Origin: Aurantiacibacter arachoides
Lineage (GTDB): Bacteria; Pseudomonadota; Alphaproteobacteria; Sphingomonadales; Sphingomonadaceae
Direction: 5' to 3'
Assembly (NCBI RefSeq): GCF_009827335.1
Contig: NZ_WTYH01000001.1
Location: 1-64,000, forward strand
Length of the DNA: 64,000 bases
Position numbers and translations under genes: made by a program. A model generated the notes under the pieces. That model saw only the letters and a program-made list of their open reading frames with translations, searched no databases and was not told the DNA's origin. Numbering within the stretch: position 1 is the stretch's first letter; each line of letters opens with the position of its first letter. This document shows, piece after piece, positions 23,028 to 30,747 of this stretch.

Positions 23028-23834
23028 ATGGACACCACACTCACCGCCATCCTGCTCGGCATCGTCGAGGGCCTCACGGAATTCCTGCCGGTTTCCTCCA
23101 CCGGGCACCTGATTCTCGCCACCGAATTGCTCGGCTACGACGCGGAGCGGTGGGCGGTGTTCAACATCGCCATCCAGCCGGGCGCGATCCTGGCCGTGGC
23201 GGTGCTTTACTGGCGCACCTTCTGGGAAGCCTTCATCGGCCTGTTCCGCTGGGATCCCAAGGCCGTGGCCTTCGTGCGCAACCTGCTGGTGGCCTTTACC
23301 CCCGCCGTGGTCCTGGGCCTCGCCTTTGGTGACCAGATCGAGGTCATGCTGGAGAACGCCACGATCGTCGCCTGGGCGCTGATCATCGGCGGCTTTGCCA
23401 TCCTGGCAGTGGAACACTATGCCGATCCGCAGGAATCGGGCGGCGTCGCGGCGCTCAGCCTGAGACAATCGGCGCTGGTGGGCGCGGTCCAGTGCCTTGC
23501 CATGGTGCCCGGCGTCAGCCGATCGGGCGCGACCATTTTGGGTGCGATGGCCATGGGCGTCGATCGCAAGACCGCAGCCGAATTCAGCTTTTTCCTGGCG
23601 CTGCCCACGCTGACCGGTGCCACCGTGCTGCAACTGTGGAAGCACGGCAGCGAGATCGGCACGGGCGCCGTGGGCTGGGGCGAAATCGCCATCGGCTTCG
23701 TCGTGGCCTTCGTGGTCGCGCTGGCGGTCATCAAGGCGTTCGTCGCCTACATCAGCCGCCACGGTTTCAAGCCGTTTGCCTGGTATCGCATCGTGATCGG
23801 GGTGGCCGCACTGGCCTGGTTCGCCCTGCGGTAA
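23028..23834 (+). CDS. uppP: Undecaprenyl-diphosphatase
   Basis: Membrane enzyme (BacA/UppP) that recycles undecaprenyl pyrophosphate to the phosphate, the lipid carrier for peptidoglycan and polysaccharides; overproduction gives bacitracin resistance in other species. Both active-site segments are present: EGLTEFLPVSSTGHLIL (residues 11-27) and PGVSRSGATILGAM (about 162-175). Some eight transmembrane helices are visible in 268 residues. I chose ATG 23028; the GTG-type upstream extension is short and unlike the family. The gene stands alone behind a terminator. Confidence 0.95.
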   Translation: MDTTLTAILLGIVEGLTEFLPVSSTGHLILATELLGYDAERWAVFNIAIQPGAILAVAVLYWRTFWEAFIGLFRWDPKAVAFVRNLLVAFTPAVVLGLAFGDQIEVMLENATIVAWALIIGGFAILAVEHYADPQESGGVAALSLRQSALVGAVQCLAMVPGVSRSGATILGAMAMGVDRKTAAEFSFFLALPTLTGATVLQLWKHGSEIGTGAVGWGEIAIGFVVAFVVALAVIKAFVAYISRHGFKPFAWYRIVIGVAALAWFALR

Positions 23835-24011
23835 CCATCAAAAAGGGGAACTCCTGCCCCCGCCCGTCGGTTCACCCTTGGAATTGGGACGAAAATGCGG
23901 CAGGATTGCGCCGCAGTTGCCCAAATCGGGTAATGGCCGGGCGCTACGCCGGGCCGATATGCCAGCATTTCGCCGCATCTTGCGAGCGAGTGCATCAGAA
24001 GGGGAATACCT

Positions 24012-24275
24012 ATGAAGAAGATTATCGCTTTCGCCGCCGCCGCCACGCTTGGCCTCGCCGCCTGCGACAGCCCGGCTGAAGAAGCTGCCGAAGAGCAGGC
24101 CGAAGGCATCGAAGACCAGGCTGATGCCATGGAAGATGCCGGCCAGATCACCGACGCCGAAGCCGACGTGATGGAAGAGCAGGCCGACCGCGTCGAAGAC
24201 GCCGCCGAAGGCGACACCGACATGGGCACCAACGACGAGCCGATCGGCACCACCGTCGACGAATCGGCCATGTAA
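24012..24275 (+). CDS. Small acidic lipoprotein, copy 1 of a tandem pair
   Basis: 87 residues. The signal peptide ends in the lipobox LGLAAC (Cys at residue 18), so the mature protein should be a lipoprotein. The rest is strongly acidic and repetitive (DQADAMEDAGQITDAEAD, MEEQADRVEDAAEG), with about 11-residue periodicity typical of an extended helix. AAGGGG precedes the ATG. It is closely related to the gene at 24521: the first 35 bases and a 32-base stretch (24126-24157 against 24654-24685) are identical or nearly so. Function unknown; outer-membrane or periplasmic structural roles are possible. Confidence 0.75.
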   Translation: MKKIIAFAAAATLGLAACDSPAEEAAEEQAEGIEDQADAMEDAGQITDAEADVMEEQADRVEDAAEGDTDMGTNDEPIGTTVDESAM

Positions 24276-24321
24276 CCAGTTTCCGGCGCGTGCGCCTGTC
24301 GGGCGGACGCATCGAACAATG

Positions 24322-24362
24322 CGGGGGCCGGGGCGCTGGACGTTCCGGCCCCCGTTCCGTTT
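24322..24362 (+). terminator. Terminator between the two acidic lipoprotein genes
   Basis: A perfect 10-base stem, CGGGGGCCGG (24322-24331) with CCGGCCCCCG (24345-24354), closes a 13-base loop and is followed by a T-rich run (TTCCGTTTCG). It separates the transcripts of the duplicated genes. Confidence 0.75.
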
Positions 24363-24430
24363 CGCCTCGCTGTCGCCTCCATCGCGGTCACAAATTCGCC
24401 GCAATTCGATAGCCTGCCGTTGAAACCCAA

Positions 24431-24459
24431 TTGAATCCACAAAACCTGTGCACTATGTA
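24431..24459 (+). promoter_or_regulatory. Sigma-70-like promoter of the second acidic lipoprotein
   Basis: TTGAAT (24431-24436) and TATGTA (24454-24459) are separated by 17 bases, about 60 bases upstream of the ATG at 24521. The stretch is clearly richer in A and T than its surroundings. Confidence 0.5.
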
Positions 24460-24520
24460 CGAGCCGCTGGGCCACAATTTCGCCATGTTTCCGTTCGCAG
24501 GGCCCTGAAAGGACAATGTC

Positions 24521-24799
24521 ATGAAGAAGATTATCGCTTTCGCCGCCGCCGCCACCCTGGGCCTCGGCCTCGCTGCCTGCGAAGGCGCGAACGAGAACGC
24601 CATGGAAGACGCCGGTGAGCAGAACGCCGAAGTCGTGAGCGACCAGGCCGAAGCCATGGAAGATGCCGGCCAGATCACCGACGCGCAGGAAGACGCCATG
24701 ACCGACGCCGCCGAAGACCAGGCCGACGCCATGGAAGTCCAGGGCGAAGCCATGGACGAAGGCACCGCCGTGACGACCGAGACCACCGAAGGCATGTAA
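24521..24799 (+). CDS. Small acidic lipoprotein, copy 2 of a tandem pair
   Basis: 92 residues. The signal peptide ends LGLGLAAC (Cys at residue 20), and the mature part is acidic with repeated units such as DQAEAMEDAGQITDAQED and EDQADAMEVQGEAMDEG, probably a long amphipathic helix. The signal-peptide DNA is almost identical to that of copy 1, so the pair arose by tandem duplication or is kept alike by gene conversion. It has its own promoter-like sequence and ends at a bidirectional terminator shared with phhA. Function unknown. Confidence 0.75.
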   Translation: MKKIIAFAAAATLGLGLAACEGANENAMEDAGEQNAEVVSDQAEAMEDAGQITDAQEDAMTDAAEDQADAMEVQGEAMDEGTAVTTETTEGM

Positions 24800-24827
24800 G
24801 CCTTCGCTCTCGAGCGAATACAAAAAA

Positions 24828-24858
24828 GGCCGGTGCCCTTGCGGGTGCCGGCCTTTTT
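24828..24858. terminator. Bidirectional terminator between lipoprotein gene and phhA
   Basis: An 11-base stem with two G-T pairs (24828-24838 with 24843-24853) and a TTGC loop is flanked by six A on the left and five T on the right, so it can stop transcription from both converging genes. Confidence 0.85.
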
Positions 24859-24880
24859 CCTTGCGCAGTATCGAGGTCGG

Positions 24881-25828
24881 CTAGACCGGCTGTGCGTTCG
24901 ATCCCCGGCCGCCGCGCAGGAAATATTCCTGGCTGCCCCGGTGCAGCACGTTGTCGACGTCGATCACCGCGGAATTGGCGTAGGTGAAGCTTGGGCCAAG
25001 GCTGCGGTAGAGCCGATCGAAATCGCGCTCCACTGTCTGCCGATAGAGATCCTCGAAGCTTTCGATGACGAAGTAGGTCGGCTGCAGGTCGTCGATCACG
25101 TAATCGGTGCGCATGACCCGGTCGACGTTCAGCATGATGCGGTTGGGGCTCTGCGCCTCCAGCGCGAAGATCGCCTCGGTCGGGCCGGAGGAAATGCCGG
25201 CGCCATAGATACGCGGCTCCCCGTCCTCCATCATCAGCCCGAATTCGACCGTGTACCAGTAAAGCGACCCCAGTGCCTTCAGCCGGTTGTACCGCATCGC
25301 CTTCCATCCGGCGCGGCCGTATTCCTGCATGTAATCGGCAAACACCGGATCGGTCAGCATGGGGACGTGGCCGAACACGTCGTGGAACACGTCGGGTTCC
25401 TGGATGTAATCGAACGTCTCGCGCGTGCGGATGAAGTTGCCCGCCGGGAAGCGGCGGTTGGCAAGGTGCCAGAAGAACACGTGGTCGGGGATCAGCATGG
25501 GCACCGGCACCACGCTCCACCCTGTCAGCGAACCCAGTTCGCGCGACAGGCGATCGAAGCTGGGCACCCCGCCGTTGCCCAGGCTGAGCCGTTCGAGCCC
25601 TTTCAGGAACGGCGTGCATACGCGGCCGGGCAGAACCTGCATCTGCCGGTCGAACAGGTCGTCCCAGATGCGGTCATCTTCGGAGGTGTATTGGGTCTGC
25701 GCCGGCTCCAGCCAGTCCTCGCCAACGTGGGCGGGTCGTCGGAGCGGAGCAGTGAACACGCCCGCGTCGACTTCGGGCAGCGCCGCGAAATCGGTTTGGG
25801 CTGCGGAAATCTCGGCCATGTCGTTCAT
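24881..25828 (-). CDS. phhA: Phenylalanine 4-monooxygenase
   Basis: Tetrahydropterin- and iron-dependent hydroxylase that turns phenylalanine into tyrosine. The iron-binding pair of histidines is in PDVFHDVFGHVPML (about residue 155), with the Glu ligand further on in the segment around QEYGRAGWK. WLEPAQTQYTSEDDRIWDDLF, VPMLIPDHVFFWHLANRRFP and YWYTVEFGLM are all conserved in the family. 315 residues, the bacterial single-domain length without the regulatory domain of animal enzymes. No pterin dehydratase (phhB) gene is adjacent. Confidence 0.95.
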   Translation of the reverse strand: MNDMAEISAAQTDFAALPEVDAGVFTAPLRRPAHVGEDWLEPAQTQYTSEDDRIWDDLFDRQMQVLPGRVCTPFLKGLERLSLGNGGVPSFDRLSRELGSLTGWSVVPVPMLIPDHVFFWHLANRRFPAGNFIRTRETFDYIQEPDVFHDVFGHVPMLTDPVFADYMQEYGRAGWKAMRYNRLKALGSLYWYTVEFGLMMEDGEPRIYGAGISSGPTEAIFALEAQSPNRIMLNVDRVMRTDYVIDDLQPTYFVIESFEDLYRQTVERDFDRLYRSLGPSFTYANSAVIDVDNVLHRGSQEYFLRGGRGSNAQPV

Positions 25829-25867
25829 TGGCGACGGACTATCACAGCCGGATCGCGCGATCCAGTT

Positions 25868-26095
25868 TCACTGATCGCCATCCGCCCCGGCGGCGGATCC
25901 GGCGGTGGGCCCGGCGTCAACCGCCGTATCGGGCCGCTCGTCGAGCAACTCGGCAGCTTGCGCCAGGGCGCGCTGTTCGCTGGCCTGCGCATCGGCGGGC
26001 GGGGCGGGCGGCGCCTCGTCCCCGCAGGCCGCGAGCGTCAGCAGCGCGGCCAGCGAGGACAAGGGGGTCAAAAGGAACAGCGAGCGCGGGATCAC
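25868..26095 (-). CDS. Small lipoprotein, second gene of a pair
   Basis: 75 residues with a signal peptide and lipobox LLTLAACGDEAPP (Cys about residue 24), then a short Ala/Pro/Asp-rich tail. Its ATG overlaps the stop of the lipoprotein gene upstream by four bases (ATGA), so both are translated from one message. No known family is recognised. It could be a small outer-membrane lipoprotein; nothing in the sequence gives a function. Confidence 0.6.
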   Translation of the reverse strand: MIPRSLFLLTPLSSLAALLTLAACGDEAPPAPPADAQASEQRALAQAAELLDERPDTAVDAGPTAGSAAGADGDQ

Positions 26096-26403
26096 TCCGC
26101 TGCGGCGGCGGCGTTCTGGGCGGCGTCGGCGGCGGCGGCGGCATCGAGTACATCGTCGACAGCGGCCTGGGCATCGTCGGCGGCTTCCTCGGCGGTCTGC
26201 TGCGTTTCCTCGATGACCTCTTCGGCCTGCGCTTCGGTCGTGGCGCGGGTGTCGACCACGGGTTCGGGCACGTTGACCATCGCTTCATCGGCGGGCACTT
26301 CCACCGTGTCCGCCACGGCATCTTCCGAGGCATCGGTGGACGAACCACAGGCGGCGAGCACCAGCGCGGCGGGCGTGGCGAGGGCGAGAGCGAGCTTCTT
26401 CAT
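26092..26403 (-). CDS. Small acidic lipoprotein
   Basis: 103 residues. MKKLALALATPAALVLAACGSS is a lipoprotein signal with Cys at residue 19. The second half is Ala/Glu/Gln/Asp-rich (EEVIEETQQTAEEAADDAQ and an alanine-rich end), probably a long helix. Its overall style resembles the duplicated lipoproteins at 24012 and 24521, but the sequence is different. It is the first gene of a two-gene unit and divergent from recQ by 124 bases. Function unknown. Confidence 0.68.
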   Translation of the reverse strand: MKKLALALATPAALVLAACGSSTDASEDAVADTVEVPADEAMVNVPEPVVDTRATTEAQAEEVIEETQQTAEEAADDAQAAVDDVLDAAAAADAAQNAAAAAE

Positions 26404-26527
26404 GGCAATGTGACCTTTGCGGCAAGTAAGGGTTGTCTATGCCCCGCTCCCTAGCGCAGCCCCGCGCGTGTGGGAATGGGCATCGCGCGCGCTGGCGATG
26501 ATGCCGGCGATCTGTCAGGGCCGCGCC

Positions 26528-28306
26528 ATGGCTCCCGATCTTGCAACAGCACAGGCCGAACTGCGGCGCATCTTCGGCTTTGCGGACTTTCGCGGGCGGC
26601 AGGCGGAGGTGATCGAGCGCGTGCTGGCGGGGCAATCGACGCTGGCGGTGATGCCCACGGGTGCTGGCAAGTCGCTCACCTACCAGTTGCCCGCCACCCT
26701 GCTGGAGGGCACGTGCGTCGTCGTCTCCCCCCTGATCGCGCTGATGCACGACCAGCTGCGCAGCGCGCGGGCGAACGGCATTCGCGCGGCAACGCTCACA
26801 TCCGTCGATGCCGACTGGCGCGAGACGATCGACGCCTTTCGCGCCGGCGAGCTCGATCTGCTCTACGTGGCGCCCGAACGGGCGAGCCAGCCCGGGTTCG
26901 CCGGAATGCTGCGCGATGGCAGGCTGGCGCTGTTCGCGGTGGACGAGGCGCATTGCGTTTCCGAATGGGGACACGATTTCCGCCCCGACTATCGCCAGTT
27001 GCGCCCCCTGATGGACCTGTTCCCGGCCGTCCCGCGCCTTGCCCTGACGGCAACGGCGGACGCCCACACCCGCGCCGACGTGCTCGCCCAGCTCGGCATC
27101 CCGGCAGACGGGCTGGTGATCGCGGGCTTCGACCGGCCGAATATCCGCTATGCCATCCGCCCGCGCCAGAGCGGTTCGCGCCAGCTGGCCGACCTGCTGG
27201 CCGAGCAGCCCGGGCCGGGCATCGTCTACGCCCAGACGCGGCGGCAGGTGGAACAGCTGGCGGAAAAGCTGGCCGCCGAGACGGGGCGCGAGGTGCGCCC
27301 CTATCACGCAGGGCTGCCGGCCGAGGTGCGCAGCGCCAACCAGGCGGCCTTCGTCGCATCCGAGGACATGGTGATCTGCGCCACGATCGCCTTTGGCATG
27401 GGCATCGACAAGCCCGACGTGCGGCTGGTCGCCCATGCCGGCGTGCCCAAGTCTATCGAGGCCTATTACCAGGAAACCGGGCGTGCGGGGCGCGATGGCG
27501 ACCCGGCGCTGGCAGTGATGCTGTGGGGCGCGGGCGATTTCGTAACCGCGCGCCAGCGCGTGGCTGAACTGGAGGAGGCGCGCCAGCCGGGCGAGCGGGC
27601 GCGGCTGGACGCGCTGGCGGGCCTCGTCGAGACGCCGGGCTGCCGGCGCGCCGTGCTGCTGCGGCATTTCGGCGAGGATCCGCCGCCCACCTGCGGCAAT
27701 TGCGACAACTGCCTCGATCCGCCCAAGGTCGTCGATGCCACCGAGTTGGCGCGCAAGCTGCTGTCCGCCGCCTATCGCACCGGGCAAAGCTTTGGCCTTG
27801 GCCACCTGCAAAAGGTGCTGACCGGCGCGGCGGACGAACGGATCACGCAGCGCGGTCACGACAAGCTGAGCGTGTTCGGCATCGTCGAGAGGGAGGAGGC
27901 GCGGCTGATCGCGCCGCTGGCAAGGGCCTTGCAGGCACGCGGCGCGCTGGCGGCGAACGACCACGGCGGTCTGGTGCTGGCAGGCGACGCGCGTGCCATC
28001 CTGACGGGCGATGCCGAGGTCGCCATCGTGCAGCCGCCGGAGGGACGCGGCCGGCGGGGCCGCTCGCGCGGTGCGGTGCCCAACCCCATCGGCGATCCGC
28101 TGTTCGATGCCTTGCGCGAACTGCGCCGCGCGCTGGCTGCCGAGGCGAAGGTGCCGCCCTACGTGGTGTTCCACGATTCGGTGCTGCGCGACATGGCCGC
28201 GGCGCGGCCCGCCTCCCTCGCCGAACTGTCGGGGATACCCGGCGTCGGCGAAAAGAAGCGGGCCGCCTATGGCGAGGCGTTTCTCAAGGTCATCCGCGAG
28301 AACTGA
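26528..28306 (+). CDS. recQ: ATP-dependent DNA helicase RecQ
   Basis: 3'-5' helicase of the RecF recombination pathway. Helicase motifs: Walker A MPTGAGKSLTYQLP (about residue 40), motif II DEAHCVSEWGHDFRP (about 138), motif VI QETGRAGRDGDPA. The RecQ zinc-binding cysteines lie at about residues 371-395 (one Cys before RRAVLLRHF, then CGNCDNC), followed by the winged-helix RQC part and a short C-terminal HRDC domain (LSGIPGVGEKKRAAYGEAF). I chose ATG 26528; the frame is open upstream to 26417 but that part is unlike RecQ. About 592 residues. The last 17 bases overlap terC tail to tail. Confidence 0.94.
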   Translation: MAPDLATAQAELRRIFGFADFRGRQAEVIERVLAGQSTLAVMPTGAGKSLTYQLPATLLEGTCVVVSPLIALMHDQLRSARANGIRAATLTSVDADWRETIDAFRAGELDLLYVAPERASQPGFAGMLRDGRLALFAVDEAHCVSEWGHDFRPDYRQLRPLMDLFPAVPRLALTATADAHTRADVLAQLGIPADGLVIAGFDRPNIRYAIRPRQSGSRQLADLLAEQPGPGIVYAQTRRQVEQLAEKLAAETGREVRPYHAGLPAEVRSANQAAFVASEDMVICATIAFGMGIDKPDVRLVAHAGVPKSIEAYYQETGRAGRDGDPALAVMLWGAGDFVTARQRVAELEEARQPGERARLDALAGLVETPGCRRAVLLRHFGEDPPPTCGNCDNCLDPPKVVDATELARKLLSAAYRTGQSFGLGHLQKVLTGAADERITQRGHDKLSVFGIVEREEARLIAPLARALQARGALAANDHGGLVLAGDARAILTGDAEVAIVQPPEGRGRRGRSRGAVPNPIGDPLFDALRELRRALAAEAKVPPYVVFHDSVLRDMAAARPASLAELSGIPGVGEKKRAAYGEAFLKVIREN

Positions 28307-29306
28307 GCTCATCATGCGGCAATTGCGGTGCCGCATCCTCGCCGTGGCGGGTTTTCCACAGCGAATAGAATACGCCGCCCGCGATCAGTCCCGCGGTGAC
28401 GCCGAGGCTCAGCAGCGGGGGGAACTTTGCCCCGCCGAGCAGGAAGTCGGTCACGAAGATCTTCGAACCGATGAACACCAGCACCGCGGCCAGCGCATAC
28501 TTTAGGTAGTAGAAGCGGTGCACCATCGCCGCGAGCGCGAAGTAGAGCGCCCTCAGGCCCAGGATCGCCATGATGTTGCTGGTGTAGACGATGAAGGTAT
28601 CGGTGGTGATGGCAAAGATCGCCGGCACGCTGTCGATGGCGAAGACCAGGTCCGCCAGGTTGATGACGACCAGCGCCAGGAAAAGCGGGGTGGCCGCGGT
28701 CACCAGCTTGCCGGTCTTGTTGTCGGCGACTTTCACGAAGAAGTGCTGGTCGTGCAGTTGCGGCGTCACCCGCATGTGCGTGGAAATCCAGCGCACCACC
28801 GGATTGTTCGCGATGTCAGGGGCGTGATCGCCGGCGAAGAACATCTTGATGCCGGTGAACACCAGGAAGGCGGCAAAGATGTAGAGCACCCAGTAAGCCT
28901 CCGCCACCAGCGCCGCGCCGCCCGCGATCATCAGGCCGCGCAGCAGGATGACCGCCAGGATGCCCCACAGCAGGGCGCGATACTGGTACTTGGGCGGAAT
29001 GGCGAAGTAGGTGAAGATCAGGCTGATGACGAAGACGTTGTCGATCGACAGCGCCTTTTCGATGAAGAAGCCGGTGTAATACTGCATCCCCAGCTCGGCC
29101 CCGCGCTCGGCCCAGATCCACGCGCCGAAAGCGAGCGCAACGCCGATGTAGAACGCGCTGAGCTTCAGCGATTCGCCGATGCCCATCTCGCGGTCTTCCT
29201 TGTGCAGCACGCCAAGATCGAAGGCGGTAAGGGCAAGGACGAGGCCTACGAAGACCAGCCAGAACCACACGGGGGTTCCGAGCCAGTCGGTGACGAGAAA
29301 TTCCAT
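28290..29306 (-). CDS. TerC family integral membrane protein
   Basis: 338 residues with about nine transmembrane helices. FIEKALSIDNVFVISLIF and DLVFAIDSVPAIFAIT carry the acidic residues conserved in the TerC/Alx family, which includes the pH- and manganese-linked Alx exporter and tellurite-resistance TerC. The start MEFLVTDWLGTPVWFWLVF is typical for the long form. No other ter genes are near, so manganese or metal handling is more likely than tellurite resistance; this is inference. I see no yybP-like riboswitch in the 66 bases between it and the upstream DUF465 gene. Confidence 0.9.
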   Translation of the reverse strand: MEFLVTDWLGTPVWFWLVFVGLVLALTAFDLGVLHKEDREMGIGESLKLSAFYIGVALAFGAWIWAERGAELGMQYYTGFFIEKALSIDNVFVISLIFTYFAIPPKYQYRALLWGILAVILLRGLMIAGGAALVAEAYWVLYIFAAFLVFTGIKMFFAGDHAPDIANNPVVRWISTHMRVTPQLHDQHFFVKVADNKTGKLVTAATPLFLALVVINLADLVFAIDSVPAIFAITTDTFIVYTSNIMAILGLRALYFALAAMVHRFYYLKYALAAVLVFIGSKIFVTDFLLGGAKFPPLLSLGVTAGLIAGGVFYSLWKTRHGEDAAPQLPHDELSSRG

Positions 29307-29372
29307 GGCGTGTTCTCCGCACAGCAGGGCGCACGGTGGCGGCGCCGTGGCCGTTCCCCCGTGCGCCGGGGG

Positions 29373-29549
29373 TTATCGGGCCAGGGAGCGGTTCTTCATC
29401 GCGCGCGCGATGCGATCCTTGATGGCGAGCTTCAGCTTCTTCAGCCGCAGCAGCGCGAACGCATCGCCGCCGCGGCTGCGCCGGGCGGCGGCGATCATCG
29501 CATCGAGCTTTTGATGATGTTCCATCAGGCGGAACAGGCGTTTGGACAT
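29373..29549 (-). CDS. DUF465 (YdcH) family small protein
   Basis: 58 residues: an all-helical, basic protein of the DUF465/YdcH group (PF04325), with LFRLMEHHQKLDAMI at the start and LRLKKLKLAIKDRIARAM at the end. Function unknown in any species. The ATG at 29549 gives the family-typical length; the frame is open further upstream through the leader. It is preceded by about 180 bases of leader with three hairpins and a good promoter, long for so small a gene, which points to RNA-level control. Confidence 0.85.
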   Translation of the reverse strand: MSKRLFRLMEHHQKLDAMIAAARRSRGGDAFALLRLKKLKLAIKDRIARAMKNRSLAR

Positions 29550-29562
29550 GACGAATTTCCCT

Positions 29563-29664
29563 ATCGAACGAAGATTGTGGTTCGATCGGGTGCTGCCGAC
29601 ACCTTGGCCCGGGCAGGGGAGGGTGGGGAGGAGACCCGGGCCCGGCATCGGCAACATCCGATGC
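29563..29664 (-). ncRNA. Structured leader or small RNA upstream of the DUF465 gene
   Basis: On the minus strand three hairpins follow one another: GCATCGG/CCGATGC (29664-29645, six-base loop), GGCCCGGG/CCCGGGCC (29642-29606, 21-base pyrimidine-rich loop) and ATCGAAC/GTTCGAT (29586-29563, ten-base loop). The loop of the second contains TCTCCTCCCC and could pair with a Shine-Dalgarno sequence. The opposite strand of that loop, GGGCAGGGGAGGGTGGGG at 29611-29628, is a canonical G-quadruplex motif. Whether this is only a 5' leader or an independent RNA cannot be told. Confidence 0.5.
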
Positions 29665-29735
29665 GGTCCGACATCACGCAGCGCAAGGCCCAAAGGCTGC
29701 AAGCGCCGCGCCAGAGGGGCCCGGTCCGCGCAGGC

Positions 29736-29763
29736 AATATAGGGCGATGGCACCGTATTTCAA
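29736..29763 (-). promoter_or_regulatory. Sigma-70-like promoter for the DUF465 transcript
   Basis: On the minus strand TTGAAA (29763-29758) and TATATT (29741-29736) are separated by 16 bases. Transcription would start near 29729, giving a leader of about 180 bases before the ATG at 29549. Confidence 0.55.
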
Positions 29764-29800
29764 CAGGGTCTTGACCGCGGCTGAACCCGCTATTATTGCG

Positions 29801-29817
29801 ATATCATATTTATATCA
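29801..29817. promoter_or_regulatory. Direct repeats upstream of the SPFH/RHH operon
   Basis: ATATCA occurs at 29801-29806 and 29812-29817, exactly 11 bases apart, in an AT-rich patch directly before the ribosome binding site of the SPFH gene. Ribbon-helix-helix repressors often bind repeats of this spacing, and such a protein is encoded in the same operon. Confidence 0.45.
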
Positions 29818-29831
29818 AACAGGAGGGTAAC

Positions 29832-30743
29832 ATGGTCGGGCACAACACTTCGATGAACCGCAGTCAGGAACGCGTCAGCGGCGGATTCAACGGCTATCTG
29901 ATGCTGTTCGTCACGCTTGCGCTGCTTGCGCTGGCTGCCTGGCTCTTCGTATCGGGAATTGGCCTGGCGAATGCAGGCCGGTCGCCGGTTGGCTGGCTGG
30001 TGGGCGGAGGCGTGATTGCCACGGCGGCGCTGCTCGCGATGATCGGCTTCTACATGATCCAGCCCAACCAGGGTGCGGTCATCACGTTGTTCGGCGAATA
30101 CCGCGGCACCGACCGGACCGAGGGGCTGCGCTGGGTATGGCCGTGGATGGCCAAGCAGAAGGTCAACGTGCGCGCCCACAACATCCATTCCGAACGCATC
30201 AAGATCAACGACCGGCGCGGCAACCCGATCGACGTTGCCTGCAACGTGGTCTGGCGCGTGCGCGACACGGCGCAGGCGGTGTTCGATGTCGACGATTACA
30301 AGGCGTTCGTGAACATCCAGATAGAGGCGGGTTTGCGCAGCGTGGGCGCGCGCCACCCCTACGACGATTTCGAGGAAAACGAGACGACGCTTCGCGGCAG
30401 TCCCGACGTGATCAACGGTGAATTGCAGGTCGAGCTCAACGAGCGGCTGAGCGTGGCTGGCGTGGAGGTGGACGAGGCCAGCCTCACCCACCTCGCCTAC
30501 GCCAGCGAGATTGCCGGGGCCATGCTGCGTCGCCAGCAGGCCGAAGCGGTGATCGCCGCGCGCGCCAAGCTGGTGATGGGCGCCGTCAGCATGGTGCAGA
30601 TGGCGCTGGAAAAGCTCAGCGCCGACGACATCGTCCACCTCGACGACGAGCGGCGCGCGGCGATGGTCTCGAACCTGATGGTGGTATTGTGCGGAGAGCG
30701 CGAGGTGAACCCCGTGGTGAACGCGGGCTCGCTCTACCAGTAG
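29832..30743 (+). CDS. SPFH (band 7/prohibitin-like) domain membrane protein
   Basis: About 303 residues. Two transmembrane helices (about residues 21-43 and 54-76) precede an SPFH domain that starts IQPNQGAVITLFGEYRGT and includes INDRRGNPIDVACNVVWRV and ASLTHLAYASEIAGAMLRRQQAEA. SPFH proteins form large ring-like assemblies that organise membrane microdomains or guard proteases. AGGAGG sits directly before ATG 29832, which settles the start. The ribbon-helix-helix gene begins four bases after its stop, so the pair is one unit; an 11-base-spaced repeat precedes it. Confidence 0.9.
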   Translation: MVGHNTSMNRSQERVSGGFNGYLMLFVTLALLALAAWLFVSGIGLANAGRSPVGWLVGGGVIATAALLAMIGFYMIQPNQGAVITLFGEYRGTDRTEGLRWVWPWMAKQKVNVRAHNIHSERIKINDRRGNPIDVACNVVWRVRDTAQAVFDVDDYKAFVNIQIEAGLRSVGARHPYDDFEENETTLRGSPDVINGELQVELNERLSVAGVEVDEASLTHLAYASEIAGAMLRRQQAEAVIAARAKLVMGAVSMVQMALEKLSADDIVHLDDERRAAMVSNLMVVLCGEREVNPVVNAGSLYQ

Positions 30744-30747
30744 ACAG

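Noticed and set aside
24833..26413. 526-codon open frame on the plus strand
   Set aside because: Antisense to phhA and two lipoprotein genes; low-complexity end is the complement of their alanine-rich repeats.
26285..28336. 683-codon open frame on the minus strand
   Set aside because: Antisense to recQ; His/Arg/Gln-rich product without domains.
28290..29372. yybP-type manganese riboswitch before terC
   Set aside because: The 66-base gap between terC and the DUF465 gene is too short and lacks the conserved loops.
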